In this document: piece after piece, positions 33,104 through 43,700 of the stretch | Layout: each line of letters starts with the position of its first letter | Numbering within the stretch: the first letter of the stretch is position 1 | Assembly: GCA_019137255.1 (NCBI GenBank) | Contig: WPDH01000045.1 | Coordinates: 206,984-270,983, forward strand | Reading direction: 5' to 3' | DNA from: Corinectria fuckeliana | Lineage: Eukaryota > Ascomycota > Sordariomycetes > Hypocreales > Nectriaceae | DNA length: 64,000 nucleotides | Notes under the pieces: generated by a model | Database searches by the model: none | Seen by the model: the letters and a program-made list of their open reading frames with translations, nothing else | What the model was told of the DNA's origin: nothing | Translations under genes and position numbers: made by a program

Positions 33104-34585
33104 CTATCGCTGCGTGTGCCCGGTCACGCCCTTGGTCCCAGGGCTATCGGCATCAAAGTCGAACCGATCCGGAATCTTGAGCCCTTCCCTCTCGTAGTCA
33201 TACTCCTTGAACCGCTGCACCGACATCCCGTCCCTCCAAAGCCAAAGATCCTTCGTTTCAGCCTGCCACCCTTCCAGCGCCGCACGCATGCCCAGCAGCC
33301 GCTCTTGATGCTCCGGTTTGCCGGCGATGTTGTGGATCTCGTCGGGGTCCGTGTCGATGTCGTACAGTTCCTCCGGAGGTCGGCAGATGTAACTCTTTAG
33401 TGCGCGTTTGCCAATCATAGCCGGCGTGGTCTCGGTGCCGGAGTTCCTCATACCCTCGAAAGACAGCGACGCGTAGAGGTCCATGGCGAACGGAAAGTCC
33501 AGTTTCCAGCACACGTTTCGATGGTACTTGTATCGCCTTGTCCGCATGTATCGCGTCGGCCAGAAATTGGTCACCTCGTGAAAAGTATGCGACCCAAAGA
33601 CATGATCCCAATCGTCATGTATTGCAGTGGCATCGACGACGGGAAGGATTGAACGCCCACGTCGCGGGCCCTCGGACCCGTCCGGAGGTTGGAGGTCCGT
33701 GTGTCCAGCCCAGTCCAGGAAGGTTGGCAACACGTCAATGTAAGACACCATGTTGGTGTTCACAACTCCGGATGCTTTGCCGGGAACGTGAAGCAGAAAC
33801 GGCAGTCGGACGCCCGCATCATACAGCGTGGTCTTCGAGTTGACAAACGGTGGGCCGTTGTCGCTAAGAAACAGCACCAGAGTGTCGTCAGCGAGTCCGG
33901 TGCGCTCCAAAGCCTCTAGGACCATCCCAATTCCTTGATCAAGTCGATTGATAGATCGATAGTACTCCACAAGCTCTTGGCGCACCTCGGGAAGATCCTG
34001 TAAGAACTGGGGGATCTCAACGTCCTCGGGCTCGAAGACGCGGTCTTTCAACCGAGCATCGTAGTTGCCTTCCACGTTACCGAACCCACCACGGGACGCA
34101 AGGACTCGATGAGGATCAATGTACCCAATCGTCAAGAAAAAGGACTTGTCCTCTGCCTTTGCTTCCTCAAAGAATGCCTCTGCCTTGTCAGCAACCTTGG
34201 CCGTATCTCGGGATCCATCCTCCTTGCGCGTCTGCCATGGATACTTGGAGTTCGGGCCGACATGAACTTTGCCTAGGATTCCTGTCTTGTACCCAATCTT
34301 GTTAAAGACCTCGGGCGCTGTCTCGACATTTTCCAAGGTCTGGAACCCGTTGCGTGAGCCAACAAGTCCGTAGCTTCCGTTCTCGTGGGTGTGTAGACCT
34401 GTGTAAATGGTAGTTCGACTACCACTGCATGAGGCCGTACTGGCAAAAGCCATGTCGAATCGCGAGCCAGAAGCGGCAAGCTTATCTAGCTGAGGCGTCT
34501 GCAACGCCTTACAGCCATAGCAGCCGATCTGCTCGCGCCCGAGATCGTCGGCGATGAGGAGGAGAATATTCTTTGAAGGAGCCAT
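33104..34585 (-). CDS. Sulfatase of the alkaline-phosphatase superfamily (heparan N-sulfatase-like)
   Basis: Single exon, 493 aa, from the ATG at 34585; the frame extends upstream only with a non-ATG start. Metal-binding Asp13-Asp14 lie in NILLLIADDLGREQIGCYG. The formylglycine site is Cys53 in ASCSGSRTTIYTG, so the usual CxPSR appears as CSGSR. Further metal ligands are in TIGYIDPHR and LFLSDNGPP. GNYDARLKDRV and the C-terminal YDIDTDPDEIHNIAG fit the family. No signal peptide, so probably cytosolic. It hydrolyses a sulfate ester or sulfamate; the substrate is unknown. It lies tail-on to a Zn2Cys6 regulator on the same strand. Confidence 0.9.
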   Translation of the reverse strand: MAPSKNILLLIADDLGREQIGCYGCKALQTPQLDKLAASGSRFDMAFASTASCSGSRTTIYTGLHTHENGSYGLVGSRNGFQTLENVETAPEVFNKIGYKTGILGKVHVGPNSKYPWQTRKEDGSRDTAKVADKAEAFFEEAKAEDKSFFLTIGYIDPHRVLASRGGFGNVEGNYDARLKDRVFEPEDVEIPQFLQDLPEVRQELVEYYRSINRLDQGIGMVLEALERTGLADDTLVLFLSDNGPPFVNSKTTLYDAGVRLPFLLHVPGKASGVVNTNMVSYIDVLPTFLDWAGHTDLQPPDGSEGPRRGRSILPVVDATAIHDDWDHVFGSHTFHEVTNFWPTRYMRTRRYKYHRNVCWKLDFPFAMDLYASLSFEGMRNSGTETTPAMIGKRALKSYICRPPEELYDIDTDPDEIHNIAGKPEHQERLLGMRAALEGWQAETKDLWLWRDGMSVQRFKEYDYEREGLKIPDRFDFDADSPGTKGVTGHTQR

Positions 34586-34930
34586 TGCAGTAATTCCGCG
34601 TCGCAATATCTTCCGAAGCTAGCAATACTGAAGACAGACGACTATCCAGTTACTTGTGAGGAGGCAATTGATCGGCCCATGAAAGATGATCGCCCGGGTG
34701 ACGCTGTATTGCGTGATGGGCATGGCCTGTTGTGTGCCTCCAGTTATTGGGCGACGGCCCGAGACCGACGGTCCGATGCGGATTCGGAGCGGGGTTTGCA
34801 GTACGTCCACGCGGCCACGCAAATCGCCCTCATCTTTCAGTGTTCACCAAGTAGGTAGTAAATAGGTAGTTGGCATCGGACCTGGAATCGGCAAATTCCC
34901 ATCGAGATCTCTTTCCGTGAACAGCTTTTG
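34586..34930. other. Short intergenic promoter region of the sulfatase gene
   Basis: 345 bp between the regulator stop and the sulfatase ATG. It includes a GC-rich part near 34740-34810. No gene. Confidence 0.5.
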
Positions 34931-37697
34931 TCACATTGCCCCGGTCCAGGACGGCATGCTGTTCGCTTTGTTGCCCTCAATGCCGGCCTTCAATCCGGAG
35001 TCGCTCATCTCCATGATGCCGTACATGTCCCAGGACAAGTAGTTTTGCAAATCACTGAGGTCTACCGCATGGTCTCCCATGTATGCCGATGACATTGTTG
35101 TTATAGTCGCCGGAGGCGTCCGAAGAGCAACGGGTTGCTCGTGCTGAAGACCAGATCGTGTCGGGGTTTCGTCGAGATTGCCAGGCGGTCTACGAGCCAC
35201 TCTGTTAAGAGTAGGGCTGCCATTTTCTGACCCTCCCGTTATTTCTGGCTTGGTTTCGTGTGCTTCATGTCGGGCTGAGCGAGTTATACCAAGACCAGCT
35301 ATTGTATTGCCAGGATTGTTATGAACTGGACTAACTAAACCATCAGGGGACCTGGGGCCATAAGTCAGTGAAATGAAATAACCCAGCATTGAGTTAGACT
35401 TGCCTTTCTTCTTCATTGTCTTCTTCGTCACAAGCATCGCTCATCTCCACATCTTGTGAAAAGCTCAGACGAATCTTGGTCAGCCATCTCTCTGTGGTGG
35501 TGGCCTTTCCCATGTTAGTTGAAGCTACAACCTAATCATTTTTTATGTCTTCACTCACCAGAGAGTCTGCAAGGGGGAAAAGTGCGGACATGGTTCTCAG
35601 GATCTTGCTGTTACTCTCGACAGCGTCAATGGCGTCCGTGACCAGGCCTTCCGCATCCGGTCGGCTTAGGTCGAGCAAGCGAGCGATATAGTAAAGCATC
35701 ACCCGGCTACTGTCGTATGCAAAGCATGGAAGCAGGCTGTCGGCAACCAAACGTGTTCCGTGTTTAACAGCTTCGGCTAGAATGCTCGCGATTTGTCGGG
35801 CATGGTGAAAGCAGTCGGCTTGAAGGGATCGTAGAAACTCCTGTTGGTTCGGCGGGAAGTAGAAAGGTTTCCTTAACTTGAAAAGATCGGGCATAGATAT
35901 CCTGTACAAGTCCAATAAGGTATGGTGGAAGGTGCAATGTAGAAGAACTAACGATCCGAGTTGATCCGACTCGAGTCGAGCGTATATGGTGTCAGGCGAA
36001 TAGGAGATGAATTCAGGAAGATGTCGGCCCCACGACTGGAGATCGGCGTCGAGAACCACAAAGTCGGATTCAGGTATCCAAGGTGGAGGGCTTGTATCCA
36101 AGTGCTTAACATACCTTTCATCGTAGTTAGCAATCTAAAATATCTTCAAAGAGCTCCCAAGATTCAAACAAACCTGACCACCCGCTTCCAAAGGGTGACG
36201 ATCCGGATGTAGTATGCCATTATGCCCATGTTGGCAGCTGGCCTGCGGGGAACGATGGCAGGCGGGAGAAATTGTAAGACGTGCCCCACGCCGAGGGTCT
36301 CGGTCACGCAAGGAATACGAAGTCTGAAATTGCGCTCGTTGCATGGGAGCTGGATCTTGATGTCGGCCTCGCGAAGGAGTGTCAACTGATCAACACCACT
36401 TCCAGTCCAAGCATCCAAGATATAGCAAGCCCACATAAGGCGTCGGCGACTCTCTTTCTCCACTGCCGGCGGTGCGCCCTCGTTGGCTTCGGCGCAGAGA
36501 ATATCGGGAGAGTATTCGACGTTGACCTGCAGGGCGTGGGCCATCCGGACAGCGAGGCCACTTAGCATAAGCGCTTGAGTATACTCGCCTAACCGGAAAT
36601 GGAAATCGTAAAGTAAAACACATGTCTAGGTTGATCCAGTATCAGTAAAGTCATGTCTCTACAGGGCTCAGGGGGATTACCATGAGTCTCTGAATCGATA
36701 TTTTCCCAAAATTGGTGAGTACCAGCAACTCGGCCTTCTTTGCCCAGGAGTTCCCAGCAGAGCGTATTAGGCTTGCCTTGGCGGCCTGGTCCTCTGCATC
36801 GAGACCTAGGGCGTAGAACCTATCAAGTCAGAAGAGAGCAAGTTGAATAGCATGGATGGGAAGTTATACTTGGCTCCCTGGGCACAAATGATGTGTAGCA
36901 ACGCATTCTCGTCGTCAGAATCGAACCCCTTTTCTAGCTGTCGAGTAAACGACGGGCGATGGACAAAGGCAAAGCATCGGAGCGGGTGGATGTTGGCGAA
37001 ATACTGATCGACTACTGCGCGAATGTAATGGCCGGAGGGGAGCTCTGGTGACACCAACCTAAGAAGTGGGTGAGAAATGATACTGCCAGTTTGCTCTCAA
37101 TGGACCTACCATGAGTGAATGGACAACTCCGTGTCATCCGCAAAATCCACGGGCGGGTTGGTAGTGCTGGCGTCCCTCGTCGAAGACCTCCGGAGATCAG
37201 ACCGCGAGCTGTCGGTCTCTCGCGACCGGACCAGACTCGGCGACGTGGAACCCTCCATGGCAGCCGAAGACTCGTGGGATGTGTTCCTGCCATCGTCGGT
37301 CGAGGCCGAGGTGGGCGCCTTGCTGAGGTTGCGCGCCCAGCGAGGGGCCGAGCCGCCGTCGTACAGGCACTCCAGATTCCGGGCGCTGCATCGCGAGCAT
37401 TTCGGGCGGTCGCCGTCGCACTTGGTCTTGGAAATTCGACAGTTGGTGCAGGAGCGGTACGTCCGGATCTTCCTCAATGCCACGGGGACGGACCGGCGAC
37501 CGGATTTCGAGCCTTCGTCGTCGACGCACTCGAGCTGGAGGCGCTCGCAGTTCCGACACCCGTTGGGACGGCCGTCGCATTTGACCTATACCGGACACAC
37601 ACCGAGTTCAGCGCTGGCCGACAGCGTTTTGTCGATTCATAAGAGGAATACGGCCGGAGACGCTCACCTTTCTTGCTCGGCAGACTCGGCAGCCCAT
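34931..37697 (-). CDS. Transcription factor with two tandem Zn2Cys6 clusters
   Basis: Eight exons join in phase to 787 aa: 37668-37697, 37110-37585, 36870-37058, 36681-36819, 36174-36625, 35559-36114, 35404-35504 and 34931-35351. Cluster one is C3-X2-C6-X6-C13-X6-C20-X2-C23-X6-C30 and is split by intron 1 after MGCRVCRARK. Cluster two is C56, C59, C66, C73, C76 and C83 with identical spacing, in RTYRSCTNCRISKTKC. A Ser/Thr-rich linker follows, then the fungal-specific regulatory domain (HYIRAVVDQYFANIHPLRCF; RRRLMWACYILDAWTG). The C terminus is a glutamine/Ser-rich tail. The intron at 35352-35403 uses a GC donor (AG/GCAAGT). The exon 6-7 junction was chosen for its CTAAC branch point. Position beside the sulfatase suggests it may regulate that locus (inference). 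Confidence 0.85.
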
Positions 37698-38339
37698 AGC
37701 GACACGATTTACCTCGAAAAACACTCGATTTTCGGAGGTCGTGAGGCCTTTTGCCCAGGTTGCGATGCTGCGAATTGCCCATAGCGAGCAGCCGATGGCG
37801 TGCGCGGCAGCCCAAAGCGCGAGGGCCCGTCACGCCTTCCTTCCCCGGGTCGCCGGCGCAAGTCATACGCCACACCTGTCGACAATCTCCGGCGCGCACC
37901 AGCCACAGGAGCCACCCAAATCACCCAAATCATCCTTCTGCCGCGGGATGTGGGCTCACCTCAGCCTCACCACCCCCACTGCTCAAGCTTGCAACACTGC
38001 TCTGCCAAAGCACGACATCCGTCATGAAGATGGCGAGAATCCCAGCCCGCAGCAAGAATCCCACGCCCAGCGCAGGAGCCATGCACAGCATCGAGAGAAT
38101 CCGGATCTCGGGCTGCAGTTTTAAATTGCGCGTAACCCTTCTGTTGAAACCCTATACGTAACCAATTACGAAGTCGTCAATCATTATTCGCTCTGGGTCT
38201 CGACGGTTGGTGGACCCCCACCCTCCGAGCCCTGAGGTTCCATCTCCCCGCGCCCGTTTTCGTGCTGATGGGAGGCCGATCAGGGATTCGCCATGTCTTA
38301 CAGAAAACCCATCATTCTGCCCGACCGACCCAACCGCGG
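37698..38339. other. Intergenic region upstream of the zinc-cluster regulator
   Basis: Promoter of the regulator and 3' flank of the dead MFS gene. Overlapping ORFs here on the plus strand are shadows without domains. Nothing else recognised. Confidence 0.4.
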
Positions 38340-39847
38340 TTAGAGCTTCGTCCATGGAGACTGGTTCATGCGCAATCGCACAGTTGCGACCATGACGCCG
38401 GACGCCAAGGCCAAGGAAACTGCGTAAAACATAGGTATGTAGCCGGTCGATATGCTTGCAAGCCAGCATCTGCTCCTCCGTCCTCCGTACCCTCCGAACA
38501 GATACCCTGCAATAGGGGCACCCTGCAATGGCAAGTGTCACGAATTTGCCAGAAGCAATTGTGAATAACACCGCGAGGTTCAGCTCACTATCAAGTAGCC
38601 ACCGGTCCAGTCAGTGAGGATCATGCTCATCGCGATGGGAACTCCCGCACTATCAAAAACATTACTCACCACCGTCGGCATCGTTGAGAAGAATCGGCCG
38701 TTCGACGCTCCATTGACCAAGACAAATAATATCATCAGCCCGAGAGTCGTCGAAGAAGGCCAGATGACAAGCATACTAACGGCCGTTGAAATGAGGGAGA
38801 AGAGCAACGTATTCAGATACCCAATCTTATCGTAGGCAAATCCATAAGCAATTCAGCCAACGGCCGAGGCTAAGTTGAAGCCCGCAACAAGGCCTGCTCC
38901 GGTGGTCGACGAAAACCCATGGGATTTAGTGTACAGGGGAAGAAAGAATGGCGAGACAAAGATGAGAAGGGCACCAGAGCGCTCGCCCAGAACAAAAGCG
39001 AACGACCTAAAAAGACGTCTGGGGAAGTCAGCATCGTCGTCCGAGTATCAACGCGCTCCATGACGTACCATTCAATAAGGCCCGGCTGTGAGTCGGAACT
39101 CGCTCCTTGATCACCCAGGCCGCTAGAAGCCCGGTAACCAGCGTGAGGAGTTCAAGGATGCGATACCCCCATGCAATGTTAAGCCCCTGGATTAGAGCGT
39201 CAAGGGCAAAGCTGATAGTCGCTCCACCAAAGCCTGCGCCAGCGAACATGAGCCCGTTGGCGAGTCCACGTCGAGTACTAAACCGTTGAGCAATTACTGC
39301 GAAGACGACTCGTTGTAGATCGGTCAGTCAACTCGGACGAGCAGCTCCGTCGTTCTGTCGTTGAGACTTACCACCGAAACCAGACTACAAGCGTGTTAGT
39401 CCAATGTTATAGTCAGAGATGTGCAAGGTATCAAGGCCTGCTCACCTGACGCCAGTTCCCATCAGCACGCCAGAAGTGAAGAACAGGGCCCCGATATTCT
39501 TAACAGCGAACGAGCTCAGGATTTCACTCCCGCCCATGACGGAGACGCCCAAAACGGCAATTCGTCGCATAGCCTGAGGGGGCATCAGTCTCGAGCTAAC
39601 GATCGCCAGCGCTGATCAACGCCGCATCTAAATATCTTGTGAAGAAAGCGTAGCGGGAGTCGACAGTCCTTCCTCGACCAGCGCCGTCTAAATCCGTACC
39701 GCCATCGAGAACAGTCGAGTCGGCGAGTCGGGAAGCTTGCAAAACCTCATCGGTAGATGCCTCGGGACTATATCCGGAAACGTAAGGACCTCTGGCGGAA
39801 GCCGGGGCGGACGTCCCGTGAAGCTCAATTGCAGTCGTGGAAGACAT
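38340..39847 (-). pseudogene. MFS transporter pseudogene (monocarboxylate-transporter-like)
   Basis: Reads from ATG 39847 to TAA 38340 through several exons. Conserved MFS/MCT segments remain: a cytosolic Ser/Ala-rich N terminus, RIAVLGVSVMGG, LMFAGAGFGGATISFALD, AYGFAYDKIGYLNTLL and GAPIAGYLFGGYGG. Three defects are visible. The stretch that should encode the first two helices is missing near 39600-39700. The exons meeting near 39065 join in the wrong phase and would place a stop where the family has Trp. An in-frame TGA at 38853-38855 stands where the family usually has a codon such as CGA. Together these argue for a dead gene, though low-coverage sequence error could explain one of them. 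It may have been the uptake partner of the sulfatase. Confidence 0.7.
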
Positions 39848-40533
39848 TTTCAGTATAACAAGCACGAGGAGGCTGCAGCGCCTCTCACTATTCACAGATG
39901 ATGATTTAATGATACCCAACTCCACTTCTACTAAGCCGAGGTGAAGAAACCTTCAACTATAATAGTCTGGTTCCGGCGCCGAACCAAGTAGATGGATCAT
40001 GCGGAGTATCTAACAGTAGCATAGCGATAAACTCCAAAAAGGCCCGGGCCCAGTTTATTGACTAGATTTACCGTTACCTTCCCTCGGCGATCATTCCGAT
40101 TGGTCAATTTCTTCAGTTTATCGCAATTTAATCGTAATTTATTGATTCAAGTATGAGCGAGTGGCGTTACGCAAATGGCGATGTGCCGGGCACACATACG
40201 CTAATTAATTGGTGTTTCTGGAGTGTGTGTATTCGTAGACTTTTTGGTGGAGAGCCCCATTGCTTGGCGGGGTAATGGCGACGCAAGTACTAGATAGGGA
40301 AACGAGCTGGGCATAGCTGGTCGCACGTGACTTGAGACCTACAGCCAACGCAAGCTACCAACCTACCTACCTACTACTCACATATCTACCGATCAATAAG
40401 GCCTTTAAAGCAAGGCGGAATCAAGGCGTCCCGGGACGAGATGCAGTCATTGGTTTTTTGAAGATTTTATTCACAACGCAGACTGTCTGGCGCTTTGCAT
40501 AGAGCTTCATTCGAAATGCAGCTACCCTACACC
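39848..40533. other. Intergenic region left of the retrotransposon
   Basis: Unique sequence of normal GC content with CpG and CpA intact, so RIP did not visibly spread here. A short ACCTACCTACCT-type repeat lies near 40360-40372. No gene. Confidence 0.45.
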
Positions 40534-40538
40534 TGGGC
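40534..40538. repeat. Target-site duplication, left copy (TGGGC)
   Basis: TGGGC directly precedes the left LTR and is repeated directly after the right LTR at 46242-46246, giving the 5-bp duplication expected of LTR-element integration. Confidence 0.65.
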
Positions 40539-40753
40539 AGTGAAATACAGTCACCTAAAGGGGCAAAAAGGAAGCTATTATCTTAAAAGGTCAGATTAAA
40601 TTAATTAGGATAGTTAAGTTATAAGAAGAAGCCTTAGTGGCTTCTCCCTGAGGGTTACTATAGTATAGTATAGACCTATAGTGCCTAGGGTCTATAGTAC
40701 TATACTGCTATATAATGCCTAGTATATAATATAATAAGACCTAGTCTTTTACA
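40539..40753 (-). repeat. Left LTR (3' LTR of the minus-strand element)
   Basis: 215 bp aligned without gaps to 46027-46241. All differences (about 36, counted by hand) are transitions. The outermost 50 bp are the less mutated copy here; beyond that almost every difference has T or A in this LTR. Confidence 0.85.
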
Positions 40754-40762
40754 CTCCCTCTT
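40754..40762 (-). other. Polypurine tract of the retroelement
   Basis: Minus-strand AAGAGGGAG immediately before the LTR start (TGTAAAAG, RIP-changed from TGTGAAGG). It survives RIP because it has no CpA, TpG or CpG. It fixes the element's orientation. Confidence 0.6.
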
Positions 40763-43700
40763 ATATAATTATCTCTCTATTAAATACTATAATAGGTAGA
40801 TACTACTATAGGTGAAAACTACTATAAGAAGCATCTAGAAGAGACTAAAAGGCTTAGAGAGTTAAAAATAAAAAGTAGTAAAAAAGAGAGGGTAGTAAAA
40901 GCCTTATCTTATTAGTTAGGGTAGTACTAGGCTAGAATAAGAAAGATAGTAACTTAATAGCTTAAGATTTTTATATTAGATTTAGGCTTTTTAGCTAAGC
41001 TAGCTTATAAGAGCTAGAAAAAGCTATTAGGGCTAAAAGAGCTTAAGGTGTTATAAGAGTTATAATAGCTTATTTATAAGTATAAAAGAGTAAGATATAT
41101 TTTATTTTAAGAAGCTTAAGAAAGTAGATATAATCTTTCTTATTAAGAGGCTTTATAAGGCTATTAGTAGCTATTTTTTTAGTATTAATATAGTAGATTT
41201 TAATAATACTAGTCTTAATCTTACTATAAAAGTAGTAATAGTTAATAGTAATATACTTTATATAAGAGTAAAAGACTTTATCTTTAGTAAGCTTAATAGT
41301 AGCTTTATTATTATTATAGATAGTAATAAGAGTATTTATAATATACTTAAGTTCTCTAAGAAGGTTATAAATCTAAAGGACTTTCTTTATATACTTAAAG
41401 ATACTATAATACTTAGCTTTCTAAGTAGATTTATATATATACTTATATAAGCTACTATACTAAGAGACTAAATTACTATATATAAAGATAACTTAGCCTC
41501 TAGTTAATTTAGTACTAGTTAAATTACTAGTAAAGTTAGTATTATAGTAAGCAAAAAGGTTAAAAGGATTTTAATATATAATTTTAGTCTAATAATAGTA
41601 TATAATACCTAGATTAGTATAATCTTTAAGGTAGTAAGATATTTATACTATAGCTTTAAGCTGCTTATTAGTTAGCTAGGAAAGAGATTATACTTAAAAG
41701 CTTATAGTAAAGATAATATTAAGTTAGGTTTATATAATAAGATAGTTTAGCTTTCTAATAAGTATATAGTAAAAGGTTTAAATAGTAGTATTAGAAAGAG
41801 TAGAAAAGAAAAGTATAGTTAGCTTTTTATAACTAGAGACTATAAGTATAATAGCTCTAAAAGTACTATTAAGGTTAAGATTATAAATAATATTTTTAAT
41901 AAAGTTTTACTATAAGAGGCTAATACTATTTTTAAGCTTTATAATAGTAATATTAAGAAAGTAAGTAAAAAAGCTATAGTTAAAAACTAAAAGCTTCTTA
42001 CTAAGGTTAGTAATAATATTAGAGATATTAACTATAAGTAGTAAGAAGAAAAGTAAGTTGTTAATATAAGCAGCTATAATAATACTATTTAAAGGGTTAA
42101 AATAAATAGAGTAGTTACTTATAAGCTTCTTAAAGCTTAAAAAGGTAAGCTTATTAGAAAGACAGCTCTCTTAAGTGTTAGTAGACTACTTAAGGCTATA
42201 AAAAGGCTAATTTAGCTAGATAATCTTATTAGTAGTCTAGCTAAGCTTAGTAATAAAATGTTAAAAGTAAAAGTCTCTTATAAAGTTAGAAAGTATAAGA
42301 AATTACTTTATATAAAGGGTTTTCTTAAGTATACTATAAAGAAAGATAGTAATAATATTAACTTAGTAGGTAGTATAACCTAGTTATATAGCTAAGGTAA
42401 TAAAAATATACTAAGTGGTAAAAATTATAGTTAAAATACTAGTCTTAAAAAAGTTAACACTTTTAACCTGCTAAAAGCTATATATATAAATATAAGCCTT
42501 ATAATATATTATATTACTATATTTATTATATTTATACTTAAAAGCCTAAGTAGTAGTAAGTAAGATAATATCTAAAATAGTATTATAAGAGTTAAGAAAA
42601 GTAAAAGTGCTAAACTTAATAAGCTAGCTAATCTTCTTATAGATAGCTTTATACTATTTCTTAGTATTACTAAAAGTTATAGCCTTTTTAGTAGAGTGAG
42701 AAAGTATAAATAAGAGCTAAAAAGATATAATTATAATTTTATTAATAAATTTATTAATAATCTTAACCTGTTAGTTATACTAAAAAGCTTCTTAAGGTCT
42801 TATATAAACTATCTTATTATAAGGTAAGTATTTCTTATAGATAATAAGATAAGTAGTAGTAATAATATGCTTATTAACTAGGTTTTAAACCTTATAAAAA
42901 TAATAGCCTTAAAAGCTAACTAAAATACTCTTCTAACTATAAGAGTTAAGCTTAAGTCTCTTCTTATTGTTTTTATTAGTAAATTTAGCCTTAATAGTAA
43001 TAGTAGTATATAAGCTAAGTATATAAAAATAAGAGATATTAGGCTTATTATTATTATTAAGCTTAAAGTGATCTTAAAAGACTTAATAAGAGGACTTTTA
43101 GAGAGGAGTGTTATTATTATAAAACTTAATAGTAATATAGTTTAAGATTATTATAATAGTATTAGCTATATAATTTTAACACTTAAGAGAAAGAGAAATA
43201 AAATCTATAAAAGCAGCTTATATATAGTTTAAGATTATATAGTTAAAGTGCTTATAAAAGCTTACTTACTTATAATAATAACTAGGTGTTTAAGATATAT
43301 AAATATAAGCTATATTAAGTAGAGTAAGAAGTTTAAGACTATTAAATTTCTAGCTGTTATTAAAGCAGATCTTAGTAGGATAAGTGCTTATTATATAATA
43401 AAAATACTTAAAGAGGTAGTAAAAAGTAGTATTAGTATTAGTCTTACTATAAAAAGTCTTAATCTAGTAGTAGTAAGACTTATTATTAGTTATAAGAGTA
43501 AAGTAAGTAGCTTTAAACTTAGTAGTATAAGAGATAAAGTAAAGATTAATATAAACTTTTTAATAAGAAAGAGATATATATTTATAATAGATCTTTAAGG
43601 TCTAATATATTATATTAGTATAGTTATAATAGTAGTATATTTTTTTCTTAAGTAGATAAAAATATTTAAGACTGCTTATAGTCTTTCTAACTGTATAGAT

